The notes: generated from the letters alone by a model not told the origin. Shown: positions 27,225-35,879, counted from the stretch's first letter. The stretch is DNA of 64,000 bases from Pedobacter psychrotolerans (GCF_004340665.1 NZ_SLWO01000003.1:496001-560000), one strand, 5' to 3'. Numbers and translations are program-made.

Positions 27225-30020
27225 TTAAATCGGAAGGTGCACAGTAAATACTGAACTTTGATCCCTTTGGCTTTCCAATAAAATTTTGCCGCCATGTCTG
27301 GATATAATATTATGTGCTAAAAACAATCCGATTCCAAAGCCACTAAAGTATTTTTCATTCTGTCCCTCCACTCTGAAAAAGCGCTCAAAAATTTTCTTTT
27401 GATCTTTTTCTTCAATGCCTATTCCATAATCTTTTATGGAAATTAATACCTCACTATCTATTGTTGTTTTCACAGAAATATCAACCCTGTTGCTTTTTGG
27501 AGAATATTTGATTGCATTTGCAATCAGGTTGATCAGTACCTGACTAATTCTATCCCGATCTGCGGTAATAAATACCTCCACCTCAGTTTCTAAGTTGAAG
27601 AAATATTGCTGGTGGCTTAAACGAAAATCTTCTACCACTTCTTTTACCATCGCATCAATTGCGAAATGATCAACTTTCAAGTCCATCCTTCCGGCATCAA
27701 TCCGGCTAAGGTCAAGCATATCTCCAATAAGTCCTGTTAGTTGCAAAAGCAGTACATCAATACGGGTTAATGATGCGCTTAGTTTTTGTAGCGAGGGAGA
27801 TAATGTTTCTCTGGACAATAATCTTAAGGCCAGTTGTACATGTCCTTTAATGGAAGTAACAGGAGTTTTGAGCTCATGACTTAACATACTCACGAAATCA
27901 CTTTTGCGCTGTTCTTCTTCTTTAATCGTTTGAATGTCGGTTGTAGATCCAACCCACATCATCACCTTTCCTTCTTCATCCAAAATAGGTGATGAGATAC
28001 TTAAATGCCATATATAGTTTCCGTTAGCATCTTTAAAACGCATTTCCGCAACATGCGGAGTGCCATTAACTGCTGCTACCTCCAGTCCTTTTTGAAAAGA
28101 AACAATCTCATCGGGGTGCATCATCTCGTAATAACCAAAATCACGAAGATCCTCAAAACTCATTCCTGTAAAATCCAGCCAGTGTTGATTAAAGAAAGTT
28201 CCCATTCCATTCGGCAATGCATTAGAGATCTTAGCAGGCACAAGATCGGCAAGCTTTCTGAAATGTTGCTCACTTTGTTCAATTGACCTGCGGGCATGAA
28301 CTTGTTCTGTCACATCTGCCGCAACAATCAGGATATCAGATACGATTCCATTCTGTCCCACTACGGGTTGATAGACCACGTTAAAGAAGATTTCCTTTAA
28401 TTCTCCACCATGATTTAACATGGCGCTGATCTCATTGGCGTAAAAAGGCTCGCCGCTCGTAAATACATCATCCAGTATGCCTAGAAAAGGTTGACCGCTT
28501 AATTCTGGTAATGCCTGGGAAAGCGGTAACCCGATGATTTCCGAACTTTTACCCCAAACTTCCAGTATCTTCTGGTTAGCGGTTTCAACAATTAATTCTC
28601 TGGCATGTAAAACCCCAATGGCCACAGGTGCCTCCTCGATAAAAAACTTAAATCGTGCCTCACTGGTTGCCAGTTTATTGTTGGCAATGGAAAGTGACTC
28701 ATTTGCCTGGGTGAGCTCAGCCGTATATTTTTCCAGTAATCGCCTAGAAAGTACCCTTTCTGTAATTTCAAAAGACATCACTAAAACACCATTTCTGTTC
28801 CCATAGGCATCAGCAAGGGGTTGGTAGGTGTAGTCTACATAAGTTTCTCTGATAGAACCATCGGGCATGGTAAAAAGTACAGGGCTTTCTTTTACGTCGA
28901 TTACTTCACCGGTTTCCATCACTTTCCGAAGCTGGCCGGCAAAAGGTTGATCCGCAAGGTCGGGCAAGATATCCAGAAACTTTTTCCCCAGAACCGCTTC
29001 TTTATTTTTGTTCCAGTATTTTAGGTTGCTTTCGTTAATCATCTCCACCACCAGGTCATAGCCACGAATCACCACAACGGAAGCAGGTAACATATTCAGG
29101 ATTTGTTCCAGGTTTCTATTGGCTTCCCTGAGCTTTTCCTGAGAGGTTTGAAGTTCTTCATTAGCGGCATTGAGCTCTTCATTTGTGGCTTCGGCTGCTT
29201 CATTTAAAGTGGCAAGTTCTGCAGACAGCCTGAATTTTTCCTGTTCCTGCAATTTGCGATGGGTGACATCACGGGTAATTCCAGATATGGCTACAACCGC
29301 TCCATTGGAATCAAATACAGGAGAAAGGATATAGTCATAGGTCCTTTTCCCCAATACCGCATGGGGGAAATCTACCTCTCCGCGAATGGCTTTTCCCGTT
29401 GCAATAATTTCATCTATTTCTCGCTCATGCATCTCGGCGTGCCAGGGCTCGTATCCATTTTCGAGCAGGGTTTTACCGACTGAATCCTCCATCCGCTTTC
29501 CCCACATTTCAAGCAATGCCTTATTAACATAATTAAAGCGATAATCTAATCCGAATACATAAATGAGGTCTGGTGTATTGGATGTTACGGTTTCATACAA
29601 CCGCTGTTGCTGTTCAGCCTGGTCTTTTGCCCTCTGAAGTTCAATTTCTATCTCTTTGCGAAAAGTAATGTTTTTGGCTGCCCCAAACCATTCTAAAATA
29701 TCTCCTTTATCATCTAATATCGGCACTGCTCTTGAAATCGTCCAGCCTATGCCACCATCCGGTTGCAAAACGCGGTGCTCCAGCTCAAACATTGATTTCG
29801 TCGTAATTGCTTTTGCTATTGCGGCATTTACCAATTGCATATCATCTGGATGAACATTATGTTCTCTCCAGCCGGTAAGAGGTGCTGATGTACTCTTTAA
29901 AAATCCCCGGCCATCCAGTTCGTACATCACTTCCCAGTCTGGACTCACCCGATAAACCACGTCGGATGTTGCGGCTACAAGGGCCGCGAAACGGTCCTGA
30001 TTCGCTGCGATATCGCTCAT
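27225..30020 (-). CDS. multi-PAS sensor histidine kinase
   Basis: Soluble sensor kinase of 931 residues without any membrane segment. Five PAS domains can be marked at about 10-122, 140-255, 305-425, 455-575 and 585-700. A Glu-rich coiled coil (about 258-305) separates the second and third. PAC-like motifs such as DDKGDILEWFGAAKNIT and DEEGKVMMWVGSTTDIQ are visible. HisKA follows (FVSMLSHELKTPVTSIKGH, phospho-acceptor His715), then HATPase_c with an N box (NLIANAIKYSP, Asn835), DYGIGIE (Asp864) and GFGIGLFLAHNII. There is no receiver domain or response-regulator neighbour, so it is an orphan kinase. Signal unknown. Two small-RNA-like repeats lie upstream on the same strand. Confidence 0.93.
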   Translation of the reverse strand: MSDIAANQDRFAALVAATSDVVYRVSPDWEVMYELDGRGFLKSTSAPLTGWREHNVHPDDMQLVNAAIAKAITTKSMFELEHRVLQPDGGIGWTISRAVPILDDKGDILEWFGAAKNITFRKEIEIELQRAKDQAEQQQRLYETVTSNTPDLIYVFGLDYRFNYVNKALLEMWGKRMEDSVGKTLLENGYEPWHAEMHEREIDEIIATGKAIRGEVDFPHAVLGKRTYDYILSPVFDSNGAVVAISGITRDVTHRKLQEQEKFRLSAELATLNEAAEATNEELNAANEELQTSQEKLREANRNLEQILNMLPASVVVIRGYDLVVEMINESNLKYWNKNKEAVLGKKFLDILPDLADQPFAGQLRKVMETGEVIDVKESPVLFTMPDGSIRETYVDYTYQPLADAYGNRNGVLVMSFEITERVLSRRLLEKYTAELTQANESLSIANNKLATSEARFKFFIEEAPVAIGVLHARELIVETANQKILEVWGKSSEIIGLPLSQALPELSGQPFLGILDDVFTSGEPFYANEISAMLNHGGELKEIFFNVVYQPVVGQNGIVSDILIVAADVTEQVHARRSIEQSEQHFRKLADLVPAKISNALPNGMGTFFNQHWLDFTGMSFEDLRDFGYYEMMHPDEIVSFQKGLEVAAVNGTPHVAEMRFKDANGNYIWHLSISSPILDEEGKVMMWVGSTTDIQTIKEEEQRKSDFVSMLSHELKTPVTSIKGHVQLALRLLSRETLSPSLQKLSASLTRIDVLLLQLTGLIGDMLDLSRIDAGRMDLKVDHFAIDAMVKEVVEDFRLSHQQYFFNLETEVEVFITADRDRISQVLINLIANAIKYSPKSNRVDISVKTTIDSEVLISIKDYGIGIEEKDQKKIFERFFRVEGQNEKYFSGFGIGLFLAHNIISRHGGKILLESQRDQSSVFTVHLPI

Positions 30021-30262
30021 ATATTTAAATGGTAATAATATTCAAAAAATAATGCAATTAAGCAAATATCATAAATCCATATTGCTTCCGAAATACTTCT
30101 TAATATAATTTAAAAAGCATAAACACTCAGTAAAAGGCAGATACGTTTTTATAACACCTAATACAGATTAAGTGTTGCAGTATGGTAAAATAATTTAAGG
30201 AATTTCCTCCAACTGCCATAAATTGAAGATTTGATCTGTTTAAATACGCCGCCTTATAAAGG

Positions 30263-30358
30263 CTAAAAAAGAAAACGGGAATCATCCCTAAGGACGACTC
30301 CCGTTTAATCTAAATTAACGCTCTCAGGTATAAGACGGTAATTTTAAAAGATTATTGT
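30263..30358 (-). ncRNA. candidate small RNA, copy 1 (terminator-ended)
   Basis: Read on the minus strand, a conserved block ACCGTCTTATACC-TGAGAGCGTTAATTTAGATT leads into a 15-bp hairpin (30273-30306, UUAG loop) with two G-U pairs. A TTTTCTTTTTT tract follows. The same block recurs 268 bp away as copy 2. Changes between the copies fall in the loop or keep the stem paired, which indicates selection on RNA structure. Either a stand-alone sRNA or a leader/attenuator of the histidine kinase gene that starts about 240 bp downstream. No Rfam family recognised. Confidence 0.6.
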
Positions 30359-30471
30359 ATGGACTGAAAATTATTTTAAAAATAAGATATTGATAATAAC
30401 TTAATCATGTCAGAAATCAGGATATTTCTTTTGTGGTATCGCTATAAGGCCTCTTAGCGTATTATATTTAA

Positions 30472-30502
30472 ATGCGGAGAATAACCTTGATAATCTCCGC
30501 AT
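30472..30502. repeat. inverted repeat between the two sRNA copies
   Basis: Perfect 9-bp arms ATGCGGAGA and TCTCCGCAT around a 13-nt loop. A third copy of the arm (TTGCGGAGAATAGG) follows immediately. Could be an operator or part of a longer structured leader. Role unknown. Confidence 0.45.
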
Positions 30503-30530
30503 CATTTGCGGAGAATAGGTAAATTTTGTG

Positions 30531-30628
30531 CTAAAAAAGAAAACGGGAATCATCCCGAAGGACAACTCCCGTTTAATCTAAATTAACGCTCTCAGTATAT
30601 AGACGGTAATTTTGAATCAATATTGTAT
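30531..30628 (-). ncRNA. candidate small RNA, copy 2 (terminator-ended)
   Basis: Second copy of the element at 30263-30358. On the minus strand TACAATA and AAAATTACCGTCT precede TGAGAGCGTTAATTTAGATT, then a 15-bp hairpin (30541-30574) with a UUCG tetraloop and the same U-tract. The stem differs from copy 1 by C to U in one arm, turning a C-G pair into U-G, so pairing is kept. The similarity extends upstream to about 30641, so each copy probably has its own promoter. Confidence 0.6.
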
Positions 30629-30792
30629 TACACTAAAAATATTTTTATTTTTCTTTAAACATATCCTGATAAGGCCAGCCATTTAACTTTATAAAATGAA
30701 TAAATTTAAATATAAAATCTGTATGCAACATTATTCAACATCCTGCGACTACAAGATAGAAACTGCTAAAACGCCGACTAACTAAACGCTCA

Positions 30793-31353
30793 TTGCCACA
30801 AAAAGATAACATATCAGATCAGGAATTGATTTCCCTTTGCCTTCAGGGTAAAGATTTGGGCTATACCGGATTGTACAACCGTTATGCCCGTGGGATTTTT
30901 AACTCCATTAGCAGACTGATTACACATAGCGCAGAGGCAGAAGACATTTTACAGGAAACCTTTTTTACTGCTTTCAATGATCAGAAGCGACTAAAGGAAA
31001 TTAATAATTTTGAAGCTTGGGTAAGGAGAATGGCCATTAACAAATCTATTTCTCACATCAGGCGAAAGAAACTGTTGTTTTCAGATCTTGGCGATCATGA
31101 ATTCAGGGCGGAAGCTGAATACGACATCAGAGATGATGAAATTTTTGAAAGCCGTGTAGAAGATGTCCGCCGTTGTATTAACGAACTTTCAGATGGATAC
31201 AGAACAATATTAAACTTGTATCTTTTTGAAAAAATGTCGCAGGATGAAATTGCGCTGATGTTAGGAGTTGCCTCATCAACGGTTAGAACGCAATATCACC
31301 GCGCAAAAAAGAAAATTTTAAGTTCACTTAAGGATAAAGCATATTATGAATGA
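30793..31353 (+). CDS. ECF RNA polymerase sigma factor
   Basis: ECF sigma factor of 186 residues. The start appears to be TTG 30793, because no in-frame ATG exists between the upstream stop and the conserved ISDQELISLCLQGK opening. Region 2 (YTGLYNRYARGIFNSISRLI, AEDILQETFFTAFND) and region 4 (YRTILNLYLFEKMSQDEIAL, then VASSTVRTQYHRAKKKIL) are complete. The stop overlaps the next gene by 8 bp, so the two products are translationally coupled, as for a sigma/anti-sigma pair. Distinct from the FecI-like sigma at 18 kb. Confidence 0.9.
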   Translation: MPQKDNISDQELISLCLQGKDLGYTGLYNRYARGIFNSISRLITHSAEAEDILQETFFTAFNDQKRLKEINNFEAWVRRMAINKSISHIRRKKLLFSDLGDHEFRAEAEYDIRDDEIFESRVEDVRRCINELSDGYRTILNLYLFEKMSQDEIALMLGVASSTVRTQYHRAKKKILSSLKDKAYYE

Positions 31354-32131
31354 TCCGATAAAAGATTTTGTGGAAAAGCACCGGGGAGATTTCGATCATC
31401 TGGATGCCCCCCAACTAGACCTTGCCGGTTTAAAAGCAAGATTAGCCCAGGCAAATGATCAAAAACGACATAGGCTTTTAAGCGTAAAATCTACCTGGTG
31501 GATGGCTGCAGCCGCTATATTATTGGTTTGTGCTGTTGGTTTTTGGTTCTTTAGATTGGCAAATCAAACCGTAAATCCTGAACAGAATTTTGCTGGCACT
31601 CAAGATACCCTGCGTCAGCAAAGACCTCAAAAAACGAAAGCTCAGTCTATGCCTGATCAAAACCCTGCGGCAGTGAAATATGTGGCTGCACCAGTTAAAA
31701 AGAATAGGCATAGAAAAATGGTTGGGTCTACTGATCAGCTGAATCAATTGCTTAAGCAATTAAATGACAGCACTTCTTCAAGCTCCCGACTAGCGGCGAT
31801 TTTAACCATTAAAAAAAAGGAATTGATTAGTTATGATATGCTTAACCGCCTGTCTGGTACCATCCAAAAAGATGGTAATAGCAATGTGCGTTTAGCGGCT
31901 TTAAGTGTGCTGGAAAAGTATAAGGAAGATGCCTATGTTTCTAATTTATTGGTATCCAGTTTTAATCATCAAGATGATCCCATGGTACAATTGGTGTTGG
32001 TTAACTTGCTGGGTAAAATGCCAAATATTCAGATTGATGAAAAGCTTTATGCGCTGGTGAATGATCCATCTACCTTAGAAGCCGTAAAAGACGAAGCCTA
32101 TCATATCCTCCTCAAAGAAAATAAACTTTAA
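31346..32131 (+). CDS. membrane HEAT-repeat protein, probable anti-sigma factor
   Basis: A 261-residue bitopic membrane protein. The cytoplasmic N-terminus (1-48, MNDPIKDFVEKHRGDFDHL) resembles the sigma-binding segment of Bacteroidota anti-sigma factors. One membrane helix follows (WWMAAAAILLVCAVGFWFF, 51-69), then a low-complexity linker and a C-terminal stretch of HEAT-like helices (about 145-258, SNVRLAALSVLEKYKED, DPMVQLVLVNLLGKMP). The start codon lies inside the sigma gene (8-bp overlap). No zinc-finger motif is present. Control of the sigma factor by this protein is inferred from arrangement, not shown by a known domain. Confidence 0.75.
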   Translation: MNDPIKDFVEKHRGDFDHLDAPQLDLAGLKARLAQANDQKRHRLLSVKSTWWMAAAAILLVCAVGFWFFRLANQTVNPEQNFAGTQDTLRQQRPQKTKAQSMPDQNPAAVKYVAAPVKKNRHRKMVGSTDQLNQLLKQLNDSTSSSSRLAAILTIKKKELISYDMLNRLSGTIQKDGNSNVRLAALSVLEKYKEDAYVSNLLVSSFNHQDDPMVQLVLVNLLGKMPNIQIDEKLYALVNDPSTLEAVKDEAYHILLKENKL

Positions 32132-32142
32132 TAAATATAAAT

Positions 32143-33048
32143 ATGAAATATCAACTAATCTTATTATTCACGCTGTTAACCATTGGCCTGTCGGCATCGG
32201 CACAAAAACAATACAAGGTTGCCAAGAGCAGCGGTAAAATTAACCTCAATATCAGTGGTGTTATTGTAGAGGGTTATAATGGCAATGAAATTATTTTTTC
32301 AATTCCTAAAAATGAAGACGAGGAAACAGATGAGCGGGCGAAAGGGCTGACTGTAATTAACAGTTCTGGTTTTAAAGATAACAGTGGCCTTGGTCTGGAT
32401 GTAACCGTTAAGGGAGATGAGATTAATGTAAACCCGGTAAGTATAAGCAACCAGACTATGGTGACCATTAAATTACCTCAAGACATTAAACTCTCTTTTA
32501 CCAACAACAGCAATATGTACCAGGATTCCGTAGTGCTAAAAAATCTGAAAGCTGAAATTAACGTGGCCGTGACTGGTAATGATATTGTGTTATTAAATAA
32601 TGTTGGTCCGATGAATATCCGTACCCTGCACGGATCGGTAGATGCCACCTTCCCTGCTGAACCTAAAGGTCCAATCTCTATTGTCTCGCTAAACGGACAT
32701 ATAGATGTTGCTATTCCAACTACAGTAAAGGCAAATTTGGATGTTGTTACCAGGTCTGGAAAAGTATATGCGGCCGAAGGGTTAAAAATTGTGCTGAATC
32801 AGGTAGCTTCAGAAAGAACAAGTACAGGAACACTTGCTGTTACAAAAGCAGGAACCAACCCGCTATTGGCAAGGTCTTTAACTGGAAATGTACAAGTTAA
32901 AGTTACCACTAATGAAAATAATTATTCATATACAACGGGTAATGCTATAAGTGCAGACGGAGAAGTGCTTAATGGGAAAATAAATGGTGGAGGAATTGAT
33001 TTGATTCTGAAATCAACCCACAACAATATTTACATCAGAGAAAAATAG
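32143..33048 (+). CDS. DUF4097-type secreted beta-helix protein
   Basis: Secreted protein of 301 residues with a clean signal peptide (LILLFTLLTIGLSASAQ). The mature part is a repetitive beta-strand protein (about 22-300) of the DUF4097 adhesin-like type. Repeated motifs of the form NVAVTGNDIVLLNNVGPMNI, LHGSVDATFPA and LNGHIDVAIPT alternate Gly, Asn and hydrophobic residues as in stacked coils. Third gene of the sigma/HEAT/DUF4097 operon (11 bp gap). The family has no proven enzymatic role; it may be an envelope protein whose level is set by the sigma factor. A strong palindromic terminator follows. Confidence 0.8.
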   Translation: MKYQLILLFTLLTIGLSASAQKQYKVAKSSGKINLNISGVIVEGYNGNEIIFSIPKNEDEETDERAKGLTVINSSGFKDNSGLGLDVTVKGDEINVNPVSISNQTMVTIKLPQDIKLSFTNNSNMYQDSVVLKNLKAEINVAVTGNDIVLLNNVGPMNIRTLHGSVDATFPAEPKGPISIVSLNGHIDVAIPTTVKANLDVVTRSGKVYAAEGLKIVLNQVASERTSTGTLAVTKAGTNPLLARSLTGNVQVKVTTNENNYSYTTGNAISADGEVLNGKINGGGIDLILKSTHNNIYIREK

Positions 33049-33082
33049 CTGATCGTACTGTGTTTTTAATTATGATATTTAC

Positions 33083-33121
33083 AAACAAGGGGCTTTTTCT
33101 GTGAAAAAAAGCCCCTTGTTT
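33083..33121. terminator. bidirectional terminator
   Basis: Arms AAACAAGGGGCTTTTT (33083-33098) and AAAAAGCCCCTTGTTT (33106-33121) pair over 16 bp. A/T tracts on both sides let it work on either strand, between the DUF4097 gene and the convergent RidA gene. Confidence 0.9.
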
Positions 33122-33204
33122 GATTCGGGAGGAGACATACGACTGAAATTTAGATTTCGGAAGAATTTAAAAGCATGTTAGCCAACTTAACCGGGTGCTT
33201 AGCT

Positions 33205-33594
33205 TTACATCACTACTGTAGCTTCCAACTCAACTTTTAACGTTTCGAAAAGACTTTTAACTTCCAACACGGTTGTAGCTTGTTTAATCCCATGTTTAAT
33301 TACCCAGTCTTGTAGCAGGTGAAAACTTTCAAAGAATGCTGCAAAATCAGTATGGTAAACATTCAAGCGCACAATGTTTTTGCATTCGTAGCCTGATGTT
33401 ATAATGAGTTGCTCCAGGTTTTGTATGGCTTGGGTTAATTGCGTTTTCATATCCGCGTCACTTGATAGGCCTTCAGCATTAATGGCTGTTTGCCCAGCAC
33501 AATAAAGTGTACCGTTTACCTGCTTTACTTCCACTGCCTGAACATAATTTCTCTGGTCTTGCCATTTCCAGGGGTTGATGGTTTTGATTTCCAT
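33205..33594 (-). CDS. RidA family protein
   Basis: Small Rid/YjgF-type protein, 129 residues from ATG 33594. The frame extends to 33657, but the upstream residues do not fit the family. Members of the RidA clade deaminate reactive enamine/imine intermediates; others have unknown roles. Visible landmarks are VNGTLYCAGQTAINAEG, TQAIQNLEQLIITSGY, VRLNVYHTDFAAF and ATTVLEVKSLFETLKVELEA. The Arg of RidA that binds the carboxylate (usually in a ..PARxxV..) is replaced here by QATTVLEV. It may therefore belong to a non-deaminase Rid subgroup. The gene precedes no obvious operon partner; a Crp-like regulator lies 108 bp upstream. Confidence 0.82.
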   Translation of the reverse strand: MEIKTINPWKWQDQRNYVQAVEVKQVNGTLYCAGQTAINAEGLSSDADMKTQLTQAIQNLEQLIITSGYECKNIVRLNVYHTDFAAFFESFHLLQDWVIKHGIKQATTVLEVKSLFETLKVELEATVVM

Positions 33595-33701
33595 TTCAAT
33601 TTGTGTTTTGATGCAGCAACCATTGCTACGCCACAAAATTGAAGAATGATGGTACAAATGCTGTTGCGTTACATCACCATTTTGAAGTGATGTTTGTCAC
33701 A

Positions 33702-34265
33702 CTATCCGGCCAGTCGGCTTAATGTTTCTCTGGAAACACCAAGATAAGCAGCCAGTAAAGATTTCGGCACCCGTTGAAATAATGATGGATACTGTTTAAG
33801 CAATTGCTCGTAACGTGCCTTTGCATTGGAAGTAAGCAAGGATAAAATGCGGCGTTGTGCCGCAATATTGCCAAAATGGGCCTTTTCCAGAAAAAAAGAT
33901 GCGATCTTTTGTAGCTGTGAACAGATTGTTTTATAATCGGCAAGTGAAATATAAAGCACTTCAGTATCTTCAATGCATTCCAGGGAAAAGCTTGCAGGCT
34001 GTTGCGTAAGAAAGGCATTAAAATCACTCTCCCACCAATCTTCCATAGCGAAAGAAATGATGTGGCTTTTCCCGCTTTCTTCCTGATAAACAAGCTTGGT
34101 AAGGCCAGAAATGATGAAATAAGAATATTTAACCATTTCACCTTCCTGAATGATGAACTGGTGCCTTTTGTATTTCCTGCTTTTGAAATGGTGCTGTACA
34201 AAATCAAATTCTTCATCCGTTAAAGTGATTTGTTTTTCGATATGTTTGCGCAGGGTTTCGTACAT
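33702..34265 (-). CDS. Crp/Fnr family transcriptional regulator
   Basis: Transcription factor of 187 residues. An N-terminal cyclic-nucleotide-binding-like beta barrel (about 20-115, HQFIIQEGEMVKYSYFIISG) is followed by the dimerisation helix (about 115-140). The C-terminal HTH is shortened (SLLAAYLGVSRETLSRLAG), ending right after the recognition helix. This is the usual form of Bacteroidota single-domain Crp-like regulators next to Rid or efflux genes. No iron-sulphur Cys of Fnr is seen, and the cAMP-binding Arg-Ser pair is not conserved, so the ligand is unknown. It may regulate the RidA-family gene on the same strand. Confidence 0.9.
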   Translation of the reverse strand: MYETLRKHIEKQITLTDEEFDFVQHHFKSRKYKRHQFIIQEGEMVKYSYFIISGLTKLVYQEESGKSHIISFAMEDWWESDFNAFLTQQPASFSLECIEDTEVLYISLADYKTICSQLQKIASFFLEKAHFGNIAAQRRILSLLTSNAKARYEQLLKQYPSLFQRVPKSLLAAYLGVSRETLSRLAG

Positions 34266-34384
34266 GAAAAGCTTAATTTCTGAGTCGTCTAAGTTAAGAA
34301 TTTGGAGTATAGAAATTTAAAAACACCAGGCCAGGCAGCCCATTAATTCATTTTTTTTAATGTAATGATGTTTAAAGCCAAAAT

Positions 34385-34904
34385 TTAAACGTGAAGTTTT
34401 GGTTTTGGCTTTCGCCATTCCCAGGGCGCTATAGGGTGTTCATCGTGCCATAAGCCTATCCTGTTTTTTCTTGCCGTTATTTCGAGTTGTGCATAAATAA
34501 CCTGCATCAGTAGAATATTTTTTATAATGCCAGGCCATTCCCTTTCTGATCATTTCCTGGTTGAGCACTTGCTTTTTCTGGTTAATAATCACCGCAATGA
34601 GCCTTTTATACCTGTCGTATTTCTGGCCATATATCATAACATTCTGCCCAAAGCATAAATCAGACAGCGCCTGCTTCGCATTCTTACCAAAGGGTTGTGA
34701 ACGTCTTTTTTCAGGGCAATCAATATGTGCTAACCGGATTTTTATTGGGGTGTTTTTGTACAAAACTTCCATCGTATCACCATCCAAAATGCGAATCACC
34801 TTCGCACTGAAAGTTTGGTTTTTGAGATTTATATCTGGTATTTCTGTTCTTTTGAAAAAAGGCTGAAGGAATAGTAATAAAATTATTGTGGTTATTTTTC
34901 CCAT
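34385..34904 (-). pseudogene. thermonuclease (SNase) family gene with C-terminal frameshift
   Basis: Staphylococcal-nuclease-fold gene. The open frame 34440-34904 (154 codons) has a signal-like N-terminus and the catalytic residues: VIRILDGDTMEVL, IRLAHIDCPEK (Arg57, Glu65) and YDRYKRLIA (Arg101). After DAGY (about residue 136, 34493-34501) the frame ends in unrelated residues. Adding back a frame shift of one base (one T too many in GTTATTTATGCA) restores the expected tail AQLEITARKNRIGLWHDEHP, then IAPWEWRKPKPKLHV, to a stop at 34385-34387. So the gene has a one-base insertion that removes its last helix. Catalytic residues survive, and partial function or a sequencing error are possible. 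Confidence 0.85.
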
Positions 34905-35101
34905 TTACATAAGGTTTTACCCTGATCTCTTGCTTTATCTAAAGAGATTGAAATTAATTTATGACTGCAATTACTCAGGCCACGGCAATTGGAACTGAGG
35001 TGGTATTTTTTGCCTCCACCGCTGTTGCAAAGGTAAACAGTTGCAGGTTCTTTACAAGTGGCTACAATTTAAAAGAAAAGGCATAAGCAAAGGGTTTTCA
35101 T
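34892..35101 (-). pseudogene. small Cys-rich lipoprotein gene with nonsense codon in signal peptide
   Basis: From ATG 35101 the minus strand reads MKTLCLCLFF, then a TAA (35069-35071), then in the same frame IVATCKEPATVYLCNSGGGK, KYHLSSNCRGLSNCSHKLIS and ISLDKARDQGKTLCKWEK to a stop at 34892-34894. With the TAA read as TTA (Leu) this is a complete small lipoprotein: signal peptide plus Cys at the lipobox-like VATC. Its Cys-rich core has conserved spacing (CNS..KKYHL..NCRGLSNC). The 3' end overlaps the thermonuclease start by 13 bp, so the two were coupled. One base change has inactivated it. I recall similar proteins beside thermonucleases in Bacteroidota, but the function is unknown. Confidence 0.75.
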
Positions 35102-35235
35102 GGGATGATGTATTACAAAAGGGATTCAAAATGTGGGGTTGCCAGTTCCGTGAAACCACAAAGCAACCACCACATCTTTTTGAGCACCAATTGTTAAGCT
35201 ATTATTCTTTGAGTGATTTTCTGACTCAAAATTAA

Positions 35236-35564
35236 TATCTAGCGCTAGGTATTTTATACGGGAAACCGTAAAGCGTAATTTTTTTATAGAAAATATTGGC
35301 GTAGTGTTTTCTGTTGTTTCTGACTTGGAAACAAGGATGGATGTATTTTAAGAATTGTTTTAGATGTTATTAAATAATGCCGAAATCTTTACAATTCGAC
35401 AGACTTAGTATGACATTTCAACTTTATGATACAATCTTATTTCTATTTTAAATAGTTAATTCAGATAGGAATGGTGTGAAAACTACTTATTAAATCTGTC
35501 TTCGAGGATTAAAAATCCTCAGGAATACTGATCGGGATTATAAATCCCGACCAACTGTAAATCA
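35236..35564. other. intergenic region with twin hairpin repeat
   Basis: About 330 AT-rich bases with no gene I can support. The only structured element is the twin hairpin at 35504-35550 described separately. Confidence 0.5.
35504..35550. repeat. twin palindrome (REP-like) element
   Basis: Two adjacent short hairpins, GAGGATTAAAAATCCTC (35504-35520) and TCGGGATTATAAATCCCGA (35532-35550), 11 bp apart. Paired GGAT/ATCC and GGGATT/AATCCC palindromes like these are dispersed between genes in many Bacteroidota genomes. Probably a non-autonomous repeat. Confidence 0.6.
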
Positions 35565-35750
35565 TTAGTTTATTTTTGGAGGTGGCATATGTCCATGCTC
35601 CCCACCCGTATCATCACTAGGGGGTTGATCACCAGGATCTTCACTTGTAGCATTAGTTGCATTTATAGTGGTTGTTGCACCATTTGTAGATGATGTGGTT
35701 GAAGGATTTACGAATCCTAATAGCATGGCAATAAATAGAGGGATAAACAT
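35565..35750 (-). CDS. small secreted or membrane-anchored hypothetical protein
   Basis: A 61-residue frame starting with a hydrophobic signal-like segment (MFIPLFIAMLLGFVNP). A Ser/Thr/Asn-rich stretch follows, then an acidic Pro/Gly tail (EDPGDQPPSDD, ending MPPPKIN). The composition is like small Pro-rich exported peptides seen in Sphingobacteriaceae. No family recognised. It lies downstream of the secreted unknown at 35880 on the same strand, 129 bp away. Could be noncoding. Confidence 0.45.
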   Translation of the reverse strand: MFIPLFIAMLLGFVNPSTTSSTNGATTTINATNATSEDPGDQPPSDDTGGEHGHMPPPKIN

Positions 35751-35879
35751 TGTTTTAGAATTATAGATGAAATACTGTTAATCTTTCCAAACTGCTCGAA
35801 AAGATACAATAAGTGAATATAAATAAAATCCCAATTCAGCGAAGATGAATCGGGATTTAAAGTCGTTAAAACTAAAATA

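Noticed and set aside
35041-35235. Plus-strand 64-codon frame at 35041
   Set aside because: It lies antisense to the Cys-rich lipoprotein remnant, starts at TTG and has no protein-like composition.
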